A stretch of DNA of 16,769 nt from Patulibacter sp040675535 (GCF_040675535.1 NZ_JBFAPC010000126.1:1-16769), one strand, 5' to 3'; positions 1 through 6,609 are shown, counted from the first letter of the stretch. Notes: generated by a model from the sequence alone, not told the origin. Made by a program: numbers and translations.

Positions 1-1
1 G

Positions 2-880
2 GCCGTCCGGTGCGGTCAGCGTGGCGGTGAGGTCGGCGACGAACGTGTGATCGATCCCCACCGTGGTCGAGCCGATGGTCGTCGAGCACTCGGTGCCGTC
101 GATCGAGAAGGTCAGTGACGAGGCGTAGCCGACCCCGCTGACGTCCACGGTGGCGGTCGCGCCGGTCGGGTCGTTGTCCGGGATCGGCACCGGCGTTCCG
201 CTGTACGCGAAGTCGCTCACCGCCGTCGACGGCTGCCCGGTCGGCACCACCACGGTGCTGGTGGTCGGGGACAGGATGCCGGCGAACGAGGTCCGTACCG
301 ACAGGGTGACCGGTCGACCGAGCGGGTAGTCGGCGGCCAGCGTCAGCCGGTAGTTCCTCGACCTGGAGGCGCCCGCCGCGATGTTCCCGTAGGAGGCGGC
401 GCGCGGTGTCACCGTGGCCCGCGGGTCGTCCGAGTCGACCACCACGTTGACGCCGGTTGCCGTACCGTCGCCGACGTTCTCCGCCGGCAGCGCCACGGTG
501 GCCTGCTCACCGGGCTCCAGATAGGCGTCGCCGTCGCCGGTGGCCGGGGTGATGGTCGGCGTGCCGGCCCGCACCAGCGGTTGCGGGGTGGCGCCGGTGT
601 TGCGCAGGACCAGGTCACCGCGGATCACCCCGTGGCCGCTGCGGTTGTCGTAACCTGCCGGCGCCAGGTCGAGCGCGGTGCTGTTGAGCGCGGCCCGGAT
701 CTCGGCGTTGGTCATGCCCGGGTTACCGGACAGGGCCAGCGCGGCGATCGCGGCTGCGTGCGGGGCGGCCGCCGAGGTGCCGAAGAACGGTGCGAAGTCG
801 GGGATCGAGGTGGTCACCCCGTCGGCGGCGGCGATCTCCGGCTTGACCCGTACGGTCCCGCCGGTCGCGCTGAAGTCGTC
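2..880 (-). CDS. S8 (subtilisin-like) serine peptidase with C-terminal P-domain, partial at both ends
   Basis: An open minus-strand frame runs without a stop from about 880 to base 2, roughly 292 residues, with no start or stop in the window. It begins in the late catalytic domain: DFSATGGTVRVKPEIAAADG is followed by GTSAAAPHAAAIAAL (around bases 785-745), the S8 motif carrying the nucleophile serine. The catalytic Asp and His would lie upstream and are missing. A beta-rich, Gly/Thr-rich region follows. The end (about bases 200-2) reads as a proprotein-convertase P-domain, with VPIPDND and then DHTFVADLTATLTAPDG. Family knowledge: such enzymes are secreted proteases of actinobacteria and their P-domains assist folding or substrate binding. 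The upstream half is lost at a sharp break near 880, where an unrelated plus-strand gene begins. Codon choice (GGT, GTA, CGT appear more often) looks slightly different from the genes after the break. The family call is strong; whether this DNA belongs to the same genome is doubtful. Confidence 0.85.
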
Positions 881-1098
881 AGTCCTACGACCCCGACGGG
901 GACGGCGACCTGCACGTGATCGCCATCGGCGGCGACGTCACGACGCCCGGGATCACTGTCTTCGACGTCCGCCGGACGCTCCGCCCGCGCCGCGACCCGG
1001 TGAAGGGCGAGTACGTCACGGGCGCCGGCCCGGTCTTCCGCGGCAGCCTGCGGCAGCGGCAGATCCAGGTCGACGTCTTCCGGGTCTGGCGGCCGTAG
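874..1098 (+). CDS. 3' fragment of a hypothetical protein, 5' end missing at the junction
   Basis: A plus-strand frame is open from 874 to a TAG at 1096-1098, about 74 residues. The convincing protein sequence starts near base 883 with YDPDGDGDLHVIAIGGD, an Asp-rich DxDxDGD stretch that could bind calcium. It ends in a basic C-terminus (RQRQIQVDVFRVWRP). Codon usage matches the high-GC genes to the right. The only in-frame start is a GTG at 916, which lacks a ribosome binding site and would cut into the acidic motif, so I read this as the C-terminus of a longer protein whose 5' part was lost at the break near 880. I do not recognise the family. The acidic loop and the beta-like alternation (VITVFDV, IQVDVFRVW) would suit an extracellular domain, but that is a guess. 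Confidence 0.5.
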   Translation, partial: SRQSYDPDGDGDLHVIAIGGDVTTPGITVFDVRRTLRPRRDPVKGEYVTGAGPVFRGSLRQRQIQVDVFRVWRP

Positions 1099-1117
1099 GG
1101 GCCCGCTCGTGGGGCCC
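1099..1117 (+). terminator. Possible terminator hairpin after the truncated gene
   Basis: GGGCCC (1099-1104) and GGGCCC (1112-1117) can pair across a 7-nt loop just after the TAG at 1098. There is no T-run. It lies between two converging genes and could serve both. The stem is short, so the call is weak. Confidence 0.3.
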
Positions 1118-1142
1118 TGGGCTCCGGGGACCCACGGGGGGC

Positions 1143-1820
1143 TCAGTCGCGCCGGGGGCGCCAGCCGGTCATCGCGGCGGTGAGGCCGTCGGCGTCCAGC
1201 GGGGCGGAGGGCATCGGGGTGCGCGCGCCGGGGTTGGCGCGCAGCCCGTCGATGACGAGCGTGAACATCCGCCGCCAGACCGCCGGGTCGACCTCGCGGG
1301 TGTAGTCCACCGACGCGCCGACCATCATCTGGATCATCGGCATGTCGGTCGTATCGGCGTCCGGGCGGAGGCTGCCGTCGGCCTGCGCGCGCTCGACGAG
1401 GGCCCGCACGAGCGGCTCGATCCGCTCGCGGCCGGCGATGGCGCAGCCGCTCTGCTGGCCCATCCGGGCGCCGAGCAGGAGCTCCTTCAGGCCGCGGTTC
1501 TGCGCTTGGCGCTCCAGGGCGGTGCGCAGGAAGTGCTCCAGGCCGTCCCACGGGTCCTCGATCGCGAGCCCGGCCTCGGCGATCGACACGATCTCGTCGA
1601 GCTGGTCGTCGAAGAGGGCGTCGATCAGCGCCTCCTTGTTGGGGAAGCGCCGGTAGACGGTCCCGACGCCGACCTCGGCGTGCTGGGCGATCTCGTCGAG
1701 GCTCGCGCCGAGCCCGTGATCCGCGAAGACCTCGGCGGCGGCGTCGAGGATGCGGCGCCGGTTGCGCTCCGCATCACGCCGCAGCGGGCGGGCGGCGCTC
1801 GGATCGGCGGTGGTCTCCAT
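1143..1820 (-). CDS. TetR/AcrR family transcriptional repressor
   Basis: This 225-residue protein has an N-terminal TetR helix-turn-helix: RRRILDAAAEVFADHGLGAS (residues 21-40), then LDEIAQHAEVGVGTVYRRFPNKEALI (41-66), the usual recognition-helix region. A helical ligand-binding and dimerisation domain fills the rest. Length is normal for the family. An in-frame GTG lies six bases further upstream (1826). I prefer the ATG at 1820 because TAGTCT (a TAnnnT -10 hexamer) sits 6 nt before it and no Shine-Dalgarno sequence is visible, which suits a leaderless transcript. It is divergent from the MFS exporter gene, and two tandem operator-like elements lie between them. Inference: it represses the exporter and itself until a drug or lipophilic ligand binds. 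The ligand cannot be told from sequence. Confidence 0.9.
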   Translation of the reverse strand: METTADPSAARPLRRDAERNRRRILDAAAEVFADHGLGASLDEIAQHAEVGVGTVYRRFPNKEALIDALFDDQLDEIVSIAEAGLAIEDPWDGLEHFLRTALERQAQNRGLKELLLGARMGQQSGCAIAGRERIEPLVRALVERAQADGSLRPDADTTDMPMIQMMVGASVDYTREVDPAVWRRMFTLVIDGLRANPGARTPMPSAPLDADGLTAAMTGWRPRRD

Positions 1821-1826
1821 GTGCAC

Positions 1827-1832
1827 AGACTA
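1827..1832 (-). promoter_or_regulatory. -10 element of the tetR gene (leaderless start)
   Basis: TAGTCT on the minus strand ends 6 nt before the ATG at 1820. With a 17-nt spacer the -35 box would fall at about 1850-1855, overlapping the first operator-like repeat (1851-1865). Confidence 0.45.
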
Positions 1833-1850
1833 GAGCAGAAAGCAGTATGC

Positions 1851-1884
1851 GGAGGATCACACTCCATATGGAGGATGTCCCTCC
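1851..1884. promoter_or_regulatory. Tandem operator-like elements between tetR and the MFS gene
   Basis: Two copies of GGAGGATNNNNCTCC (1851-1865 and 1870-1884) lie 19 bp apart, start to start. Each is an imperfect dyad (GGAG, 7 nt, CTCC). Together they also create the perfect palindrome CTCCATATGGAG (1862-1873) across their junction. Copy 1 overlaps the predicted -35 of tetR and copy 2 that of the MFS gene, so one bound repressor pair could block both promoters. The assignment to this TetR protein is inferred from position. Confidence 0.6.
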
Positions 1885-1894
1885 GTTTGCGTGC

Positions 1895-1900
1895 TACGGT
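1895..1900 (+). promoter_or_regulatory. -10 element of the MFS exporter gene
   Basis: TACGGT matches TAnnnT. A 17-nt spacer puts the -35 at about 1872-1877, inside the second operator-like repeat. Transcription would begin near 1907, giving a leader of about 54 nt before the ATG at 1961. Confidence 0.4.
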
Positions 1901-1960
1901 GCTTCGGAACGCCGGGGGACCGCCCCCGCATCCCGGCCCGCACCCTTCAGAAGGACCCGC

Positions 1961-3457
1961 ATGTCTACCTCCCCGACCGAGACCACGGTCGATCCACACC
2001 ACGAGCGCCGCTGGCTGATCCTCGGCATCCTCGGCATCGCCCAGCTGATGGTGATCCTGGACGCGACGATCGTGAACATCGCGCTCCCGTCCGCCCAGTC
2101 GGACCTCGGCTTCTCCGACGACAACCGCCAGTGGGTCATCACGGCCTACGCGCTGGCGTTCGGCTCGCTCCTGCTGCTCGGCGGCAAGATCGGCGACCTC
2201 ATCGGTCGCAAGCACGTCTTCATCATCGGCCTGCTCGGCTTCGCGGTCGCCTCCGCCATCGGCGGCGCCGCCGGGTCGTTCGGCGTCCTCGTCGTCGCCC
2301 GCGCCCTGCAGGGCGTCTTCGGCGCGCTGCTCGCCCCGGCCGCCCTCTCCCTCCTCACCACTACGTTCACGGACCCGGTCGAGCGCAACAAGGCGTTCGG
2401 CGTCTTCGGCGCGATCGCCGGCGTCGGCGGCGGCGTCGGCCTGCTGCTCGGCGGCATCCTCACCGAGTACCTGTCCTGGCGCTGGTGCCTCTACGTGAAC
2501 CTCTTCTTCGCGATCCCCGCGGCGATCGGCGCCTTCACGGTCCTGCACGCCGGCACGCAGCACGCCAAGGGCCAGCGCCCGAAGCTCGACATCCCCGGCA
2601 CCGTGGCGATCACGGGTGGTCTGTTCGCGCTGGTCTACGGCTTCTCGAACTCCGAGACCAACGGCTGGAGCGACCCGCTGACGATCGTCATGCTCGCCGC
2701 GTCGGTCGTCCTGATCGTGTCGTTCGTGTTCATCCAGCTACGGGTCAAGAACCCGCTGCTGCCGATGCGCGTCGTCCTGGACCGCAACCGCGGCGGGTCG
2801 TACCTGGCCTTCGGCATCGTCTCGACCGGCATGTTCGGCGTCTTCCTCTTCCTGACGTACTACCTGCAGCGCACGCTCGGGTTCTCGCCGGTCGAGACGG
2901 GCCTCGCGTTCCTGGCGATGAACTTCGCGATCATGATCTCGATCGGCATCTGCAGCCAGATCCTGCTCCCGCGCTTCGGCCCGCGGCCGCTCGTGGCGGG
3001 TGGCATGGCGCTCGCGGCGATCGCGATGGCGATCTTCGCCCAGCTCGAGGTCACCTCCGGCTACGCCACGGGCGTCCTGCCGGGCCTGCTGGTCATGGGC
3101 ATCGGCATGGGTGGCGTCTTCTCCGCGGCGATGGCCTCGGCCACCCTCGGCGTCGACCCGAAGGACGCGGGCGTCGCCTCGGCGATGGTCAACACGACCC
3201 AGCAGGTCGGCGGCTCGATCGGCACCGCGCTGCTCTCGACGCTCTTCGCGAGCGCCGTGACGGGCTTCGCCAAGGACAACGGCGACCGCTTCCGCGGCGA
3301 GGAGCTCGCGCTCCAGGCCTCGATGCACGGCTACGTCACCGCGTTCTGGATCGCCTCCGGCATCCTGGCGTTCGGTGCCGTCGTCACCGGGCTGCTGCTG
3401 CGCTCCGGTGCCGCCCCGGTGCCCGAGCCCGGCGCCGAGCCGATCCTCGCGCACTGA
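1961..3457 (+). CDS. MFS drug:proton antiporter, DHA2 (14-TM) family
   Basis: This 498-residue membrane protein shows the DHA2 signatures in order: LDATIVNIALP (33-43, motif D1), GGKIGDLIGRKHVF (74-87, motif A in the loop after TM2), ARALQGVFGALLAPAAL (113-129, motif B with R114), a Gly-rich motif C (about 153-165) and SWRWCLYVNLF (172-182). The hydrophobic pattern fits 14 transmembrane helices. The frame is open upstream to an ATG at 1847, but I choose the ATG at 1961 because AGAAGGA (1949-1955) is well placed before it and the upstream residues are not membrane-protein-like. Family knowledge: these pumps expel cationic or lipophilic drugs, dyes or antibiotics using the proton gradient. The divergent TetR gene and shared operator region suggest inducible export. 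The substrate is unknown. Confidence 0.93.
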   Translation: MSTSPTETTVDPHHERRWLILGILGIAQLMVILDATIVNIALPSAQSDLGFSDDNRQWVITAYALAFGSLLLLGGKIGDLIGRKHVFIIGLLGFAVASAIGGAAGSFGVLVVARALQGVFGALLAPAALSLLTTTFTDPVERNKAFGVFGAIAGVGGGVGLLLGGILTEYLSWRWCLYVNLFFAIPAAIGAFTVLHAGTQHAKGQRPKLDIPGTVAITGGLFALVYGFSNSETNGWSDPLTIVMLAASVVLIVSFVFIQLRVKNPLLPMRVVLDRNRGGSYLAFGIVSTGMFGVFLFLTYYLQRTLGFSPVETGLAFLAMNFAIMISIGICSQILLPRFGPRPLVAGGMALAAIAMAIFAQLEVTSGYATGVLPGLLVMGIGMGGVFSAAMASATLGVDPKDAGVASAMVNTTQQVGGSIGTALLSTLFASAVTGFAKDNGDRFRGEELALQASMHGYVTAFWIASGILAFGAVVTGLLLRSGAAPVPEPGAEPILAH

Positions 3458-3494
3458 TCGTGGCGGGCGGCTCCCGGCCGCCACGTCGTAGGAC

Positions 3495-3525
3495 CCGAAC
3501 GCCCCGGCCCCGCCGGGGCGTTCGG
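3495..3525 (+). terminator. Terminator hairpin of the MFS gene
   Basis: A 13-bp perfect stem (3495-3507 with 3513-3525; core CGAACGCCCCGG / CCGGGGCGTTCG) closes a 5-nt loop 38 nt after the stop codon. No T-run follows, as is common in high-GC actinobacteria. Confidence 0.65.
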
Positions 3526-3559
3526 CGTTCCGGCGGGGCCGGGGCGTTCGGCGTTCCGG
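3513..3559. repeat. 21-bp direct repeat next to the terminator
   Basis: CCGGGGCGTTCGGCGTTCCGG occurs in two exact copies at 3513-3533 and 3539-3559 (period 26). The first copy contains the 3' arm of the terminator stem, so the second copy could offer an alternative arm. Confidence 0.7.
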
Positions 3560-3584
3560 GGCCGGACGGGCGGGTCGGCCGGAC

Positions 3585-3649
3585 GGGCGGCTCCGGCCGG
3601 CGGCGGCGACCAGGATCGGTACCTGGGAGGAACGTTTCCTGGTCGGCGT
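3585..3649. repeat. 65-bp intergenic repeat, copy 1
   Basis: This copy pairs with 3666-3730 (3 mismatches in 65). It contains an outer inverted repeat CGACCAGGA (3607-3615) / TCCTGGTCG (3637-3645) around a 21-nt core. It also has an inner hairpin AGGAA-CGT-TTCCT (3628-3640). The bases TCCT are shared by both, so the two foldings exclude each other. Confidence 0.85.
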
Positions 3650-3665
3650 GGCGGGGGCGGTCGGC

Positions 3666-3730
3666 GGGCGGCTCCGGCCGGCGGCGGCGACCAGGATTGC
3701 TACCCGGGAGGAACGTTTCCTGGTCGGCGT
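3666..3730. repeat. 65-bp intergenic repeat, copy 2
   Basis: Second copy, 81 bp downstream of the first in the same orientation. The outer arms CGACCAGGA (3688-3696) and TCCTGGTCG (3718-3726) and the inner hairpin are unchanged. All three differences lie in the core between the outer arms and outside the inner hairpin, which suggests the structural parts are conserved. Confidence 0.85.
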
Positions 3731-3825
3731 CACCGGGTGGGGAGGCGGTCGCCGGTCGTGGACGACCGGCCGCGGCGGGACGTCGACCGGGCGATCGCGG
3801 GCCGGTGCGCTGCGATGATGCGCCC

Positions 3826-4581
3826 GTGGCTGCCGACGACGTCCCGCCGATCGACCCCCGCACGGAGCGCATGACCCCGATGTACCGGGCGGTCATGGTC
3901 GTCGCCGGCGGGATCGTGAAGCACTGGGGCCGGCTCGAGGTCGAGGGCCTCGAGCACCTGCCCGACGGCCCGCTGCTCCTGATCGGCAACCACGACTCCA
4001 ACTGGGACCCGGTCGCGATCGGCAAGGCCGGCGAGCCCCGCCGCCAGATCCGCGCGCTGGCGAAGTCCACCCTGTGGAAGACGAAGCCCCTGGCGTTCGT
4101 GATGAACGGCATGGGACAGATCCCCGTCCGCCGCGGCCAGAACGACGCGCATGCCCTGGACAAGGCGATCGCCGAGCTCGCGTCCGGCGCCTGCATCGGC
4201 GTCTTCCCCGAGGGCACGATCTCCCGCGGCACCTACCTGCGACCCCGCAGCGGCGCGGGCCGCCTCGCCCAGGCCGTGCCGGCGGCGACCGTCGTCTGCG
4301 TCACGGTCACGGGCACCGTCGACCTGATCCGCTTCCCGCTGCGGCCGCGGATCGCCGTCCGCTTCTTCCCCCCGCGCGGTGGTCAGATCGGCGCCGGCGA
4401 GGAGCCGGGCGCCTTCATGGTCCGCGTCGTCGAGGAGATCCGCGAGCGCGCTCCGGTCGCGATCCCCGGCCGGTGCCGCACCGCGGAGAAGCTCCGCCGG
4501 GCCGCCGAGCAGCAGGCCGCCGAGGCCCCGTCGGCGCCGGACGCGCGGGCCGACGGCGATCTCGCGGCCCCCGCGTCCTGA
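3826..4581 (+). CDS. 1-acyl-sn-glycerol-3-phosphate acyltransferase family protein (PlsC-like)
   Basis: A 251-residue lysophospholipid acyltransferase-type protein. The catalytic HX4D box is NHDSNWD (H56, D61). FPEGTISRG (127-135) is the substrate-binding block, with GQIPVRRG (97-104) between them. The family moves an acyl group from acyl-ACP or acyl-CoA to lysophosphatidic acid or a related acceptor at the inner face of the membrane. An Ala/Glu-rich tail (about 222-251) is likely disordered. The start is uncertain. I give the GTG at 3826; the ATG at 3871 has GGAG only 3 nt upstream and would give 236 residues with the whole domain intact. The frame is open far upstream, but that part is the shadow of the MFS gene and repeats. 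It converges with the next gene. Exact acceptor unknown; paralogs act in phospholipid or glycolipid assembly. Confidence 0.88.
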   Translation: MAADDVPPIDPRTERMTPMYRAVMVVAGGIVKHWGRLEVEGLEHLPDGPLLLIGNHDSNWDPVAIGKAGEPRRQIRALAKSTLWKTKPLAFVMNGMGQIPVRRGQNDAHALDKAIAELASGACIGVFPEGTISRGTYLRPRSGAGRLAQAVPAATVVCVTVTGTVDLIRFPLRPRIAVRFFPPRGGQIGAGEEPGAFMVRVVEEIRERAPVAIPGRCRTAEKLRRAAEQQAAEAPSAPDARADGDLAAPAS

Positions 4582-4609
4582 GGGACGGGCCGGCCCGACC
4601 GGCGGCCGC

Positions 4610-4873
4610 TCAGCCGACGCCGCCGGCCCGCACGCGCGCCGCCATCTCCTTGGACTCGGCGCGGTAGACCTCGCCGTCGGAGAGCTCGAGGACGGGCAGC
4701 TTGCTCTGCCCGCTCAGCGCCTCGACCTTCGGGCGCCTGCCCTTGCCCCAGCCCTCCTTGACGACCTCGTACTCGACCCCCTGCTCGTCAAGCGCCTTCT
4801 GGACGACCCAGCAGGCGTCGAGGTTCGTGTGCAGGAACGTGTAGTTGCAGCGGTGGAGCTTGACCTTGGCCAT
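4610..4873 (-). CDS. Small glutathione S-transferase N-terminal-domain (thioredoxin-fold) protein
   Basis: This 87-residue protein starts at ATG 4873 (MAKVKLHRC). It has the beta-alpha-beta start of a GST-N/glutaredoxin fold: a strand (residues 3-8), then a Cys (C9) and a helix (about 17-31) with a second Cys (C21), then KLPVLELSDG (58-67) with the expected cis-proline P60, and AESKEMAARV (72-81) where GSTs bind the gamma-glutamyl part of the thiol. There is no C-terminal helical domain, so it is a stand-alone module and not a complete GST. TACGGT lies 6 nt before the ATG (leaderless pattern). Candidate roles are mixed-disulfide exchange or thiol binding in the cytoplasm. Actinobacteria mostly use mycothiol or other thiols, so the glutathione label reflects the fold only. 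It converges with the acyltransferase gene. Confidence 0.8.
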   Translation of the reverse strand: MAKVKLHRCNYTFLHTNLDACWVVQKALDEQGVEYEVVKEGWGKGRRPKVEALSGQSKLPVLELSDGEVYRAESKEMAARVRAGGVG

Positions 4874-4879
4874 GGGGCC

Positions 4880-4885
4880 ACCGTA
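4880..4885 (-). promoter_or_regulatory. -10 element of the small GST-N gene
   Basis: TACGGT (TAnnnT) on the minus strand ends 6 nt before the ATG at 4873. No Shine-Dalgarno sequence is present, which suggests a leaderless mRNA. Confidence 0.4.
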
Positions 4886-4992
4886 CCCGCGGCGGGGGTG
4901 CCGCACCAGGGGAGATCCGGGGGACCCGGAGCGGCTCGCGGGCGGCGTCGGTCGCCCACGATCCGGGCGCGCGTGACGATCTGCCGACGTCC

Positions 4993-5023
4993 GGTCACAA
5001 CCCGGGACGCTCGTGGCATATAC
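4993..5023 (+). promoter_or_regulatory. Putative ECF promoter of sigma locus A
   Basis: GGTCACAA (4993-5000), a 16-nt spacer, CATATAC (5017-5023), then GGGGT and the GTG start at 5029. The same arrangement lies before the second sigma gene (10463-10434, minus), which supports a real promoter shared by the two loci and suggests self-regulation. Confidence 0.6.
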
Positions 5024-5028
5024 GGGGT

Positions 5029-5592
5029 GTGCGTGGATGGGCGACCCTGACCGACGAGGAGCTGCTGGCCGAGGTCCGCCCCGGGCGGGCGGGGCCCGCG
5101 TTCGCCGAGCTCTACGCCCGCCACGAGCGCACGATCCTCGCCTACTTCGCCCGGCGCGTCCGCGGCGCCGACGTCGCCGCGGACCTGATGGCCGAGACAT
5201 TCGTCGAGGCGCTGGCGTCCCGCGAGCGGTTCCGGCCGCAGGGCGCGCACTCCGCCGTCACCTGGCTGTTCGGGATCGCCCGCCACACGCTGCTGCGCAG
5301 CGTCCGTCGTGGTCGGGTCGAGGACCGGGCCCGCCGGCGCCTCGGCCTCGTCCGCCCCGCGCTGGACGACGAGCACCTCGCCGCGATCGACGAGCTGCTC
5401 GGCGGTCCGGGCCTGCTCGCCGCCCTCGAGTCGCTGCCGGCCGATCAACGCGACGCCGTCCGCGCACACGTCCTGGAGGAGGACGAGTACGCGGTGATCG
5501 CGGCGCGCCTGTCCTGCTCCGAAGCCGTCGTCCGCAAGCGCGTCAGCCGCGGCCTCGCCCGGCTGCGCCGCCACACCGAGGAGACCCGATGA
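5029..5592 (+). CDS. ECF-type RNA polymerase sigma factor (locus A)
   Basis: This 187-residue protein has a sigma-2 domain (about 25-95) with VAADLMAETFVEAL (49-62), and a sigma-4 domain (about 130-182) with LPADQRDAV (136-144) and the recognition helix SEAVVRKRVSRGLARL (164-179). There is no sigma-1.1 or sigma-3 region, as expected of ECF factors. It would direct RNA polymerase to a small envelope or stress regulon. The GTG at 5029 is chosen because the start MRGWATLTDEELL matches the second sigma factor (MWRGAPDRRTDEELL) and both GTGs follow GGGG-Y after the -10 box. Its stop overlaps the next gene's start by ATGA, indicating translational coupling. It is a paralog of the factor at 9856-10428. 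Target regulon unknown beyond likely autoregulation. Confidence 0.92.
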   Translation: MRGWATLTDEELLAEVRPGRAGPAFAELYARHERTILAYFARRVRGADVAADLMAETFVEALASRERFRPQGAHSAVTWLFGIARHTLLRSVRRGRVEDRARRRLGLVRPALDDEHLAAIDELLGGPGLLAALESLPADQRDAVRAHVLEEDEYAVIAARLSCSEAVVRKRVSRGLARLRRHTEETR

Positions 5593-6527
5593 GCCCGCTC
5601 TTCCCCCGATTCGCCGGCGAGCTGGCCGAGGCCGCCGAGGCCCGGGCCCGTCCCCGACGACGACTGCACCTGCCGATCGTCGGCGCGAGCGTGGTCGTGG
5701 TCGTCGCCGCGGGCGGCATCGCGACCGCCGCCACGGGCGTCTGGAGCCCGCAGCTGGGCGACGCGCGCCGCGGGTCGCCGACGGCCAGCGCCACGGGCGT
5801 CCCGGACGAGCAGCTCGCCCGCTTGGCGGTCCTGCGGCGCCCGGCGACCGCCGGCGACCACGGCGCGGAGGTCCGCCGCGCCCTGACCTTCATCAGTCCG
5901 CAGGGCATCCGGGGGATCCGCACCGATGCCGTCCGGCTGCTGGCCCCGGCCCCGGCCGGCGCACGGACCGCCGGTGCCGAGGTCCTGATCCCGGCCCAGC
6001 GGGCGAACGGGATCTCCGACGCGCTGTGCCTGTTCACGGTGGACCCGACCGAGGGCGGAGGCGTCGGCTGCTACAGCACGCGCCAGGTGTTGGAGGGCCA
6101 GGCGGTCGGCAGCATGCAGCGCAACGCGACGCCGACGCGCACGGAGCGCGCGAAGCGGCAGCGGCTGATGCGGCGGGCGATGCGCGAGAACGCACGCCGC
6201 CGGGCGATCGTCCGCCGGCGCGTGGCGCCGACGCTGCCCCGGGGCCGGCAGGCGCGGATCCTCGCGCTGCGCCGGGCCTACCTCGACGCCGGGCTGCTCG
6301 CGATCACCGTCCCGTTGCGCGACCGAACCGTCGAGGCGGTCTACTCGGGGATCGTCCCCGACGGCGTCGCGCGGGTCGTCCGCCGGGACGCGGGCCGGGA
6401 GCACGTGGGGGTCGTCGAGAACAACCTCTTCCGGATCACGGTTCCCGGCGCCCGGCAGGGCCCCGGGACCCTCGTCTGGCAGGACGCCGACGGGCGCGTG
6501 CTGCGGACGATCGCGCCGGGAGGCTGA
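5589..6527 (+). CDS. Single-pass membrane protein, candidate partner of sigma factor A
   Basis: This 312-residue protein is not a recognised family. It has a short cytoplasmic segment (1-25) ending in RARPRRR, one transmembrane helix (about 29-49) and a large presumed extracytoplasmic part. The outer part holds a Cys pair (C147, C161), a very basic stretch (184-229, 19 Arg/Lys with only 2 acidic residues) and a beta-rich end (about 247-309, with VPDGVARVVRRD and LVWQDADGRVL). Translation is coupled to the sigma gene (ATGA overlap). The layout matches the locus B partner starting at 9859: short inner helix, Arg run, one TM, Cys pair, beta segment. By position it should be an anti-sigma or sensor protein, but no zinc-binding anti-sigma motif (HxxxCxxC) is present. 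That function is inferred from operon structure only. Confidence 0.8.
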   Translation: MSPLFPRFAGELAEAAEARARPRRRLHLPIVGASVVVVVAAGGIATAATGVWSPQLGDARRGSPTASATGVPDEQLARLAVLRRPATAGDHGAEVRRALTFISPQGIRGIRTDAVRLLAPAPAGARTAGAEVLIPAQRANGISDALCLFTVDPTEGGGVGCYSTRQVLEGQAVGSMQRNATPTRTERAKRQRLMRRAMRENARRRAIVRRRVAPTLPRGRQARILALRRAYLDAGLLAITVPLRDRTVEAVYSGIVPDGVARVVRRDAGREHVGVVENNLFRITVPGARQGPGTLVWQDADGRVLRTIAPGG

Positions 6528-6534
6528 CGGGCGG

Positions 6535-6563
6535 CGACCGCCGGGCCGGTACCCGGCGGGTCG
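6535..6563. terminator. Bidirectional terminator hairpin between converging genes
   Basis: CGACCGCCGGG (6535-6545) pairs with CCCGGCGGGTCG (6552-6563, one bulged G) across a 6-nt loop. It lies between the ends of the locus A membrane protein gene and the DsbA-family gene. No T-run. Confidence 0.55.
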
Positions 6564-6609
6564 TCGCGGCGCCGGTGGCTCCGACGGCGATCCCGGCCGC
6601 GGGAGCCGT

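Larger units (their letters stand above)
3458..3825. other. 368-base non-coding stretch rich in repeats
   Basis: No credible gene was found here. In order it holds the MFS terminator (3495-3525), a 21-bp direct repeat (3513-3533 and 3539-3559), a 13-bp direct repeat GCCGGACGGGCGG (3561-3573 and 3578-3590), and two 65-bp copies of a hairpin-forming element (3585-3649 and 3666-3730). A further 95 bases lead up to the acyltransferase gene. Open frames crossing it on the minus strand are shadows whose repetitive peptides simply translate the DNA repeats. Confidence 0.7.

Noticed and set aside
1891..3825. Very long plus-strand open frame running through the MFS gene in another frame into the acyltransferase
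   Set aside because: The part before 3826 is Arg/Pro-rich translation of the MFS gene out of frame and of the repeat region. Only the section from about 3826 has a recognisable family.
3385..4232. Minus-strand frame with repeated peptide ADQETFLPG across the 65-bp repeats
   Set aside because: The peptide repeat simply follows the DNA repeat. There is no start with a ribosome binding site, no domain, and it overlaps two strong plus-strand genes.
4586..4597. CGGGCCGGCCCG palindrome between the converging acyltransferase and GST-N genes as a terminator
   Set aside because: A gapless GC palindrome cannot form a good hairpin loop at this length and is common by chance in this DNA.
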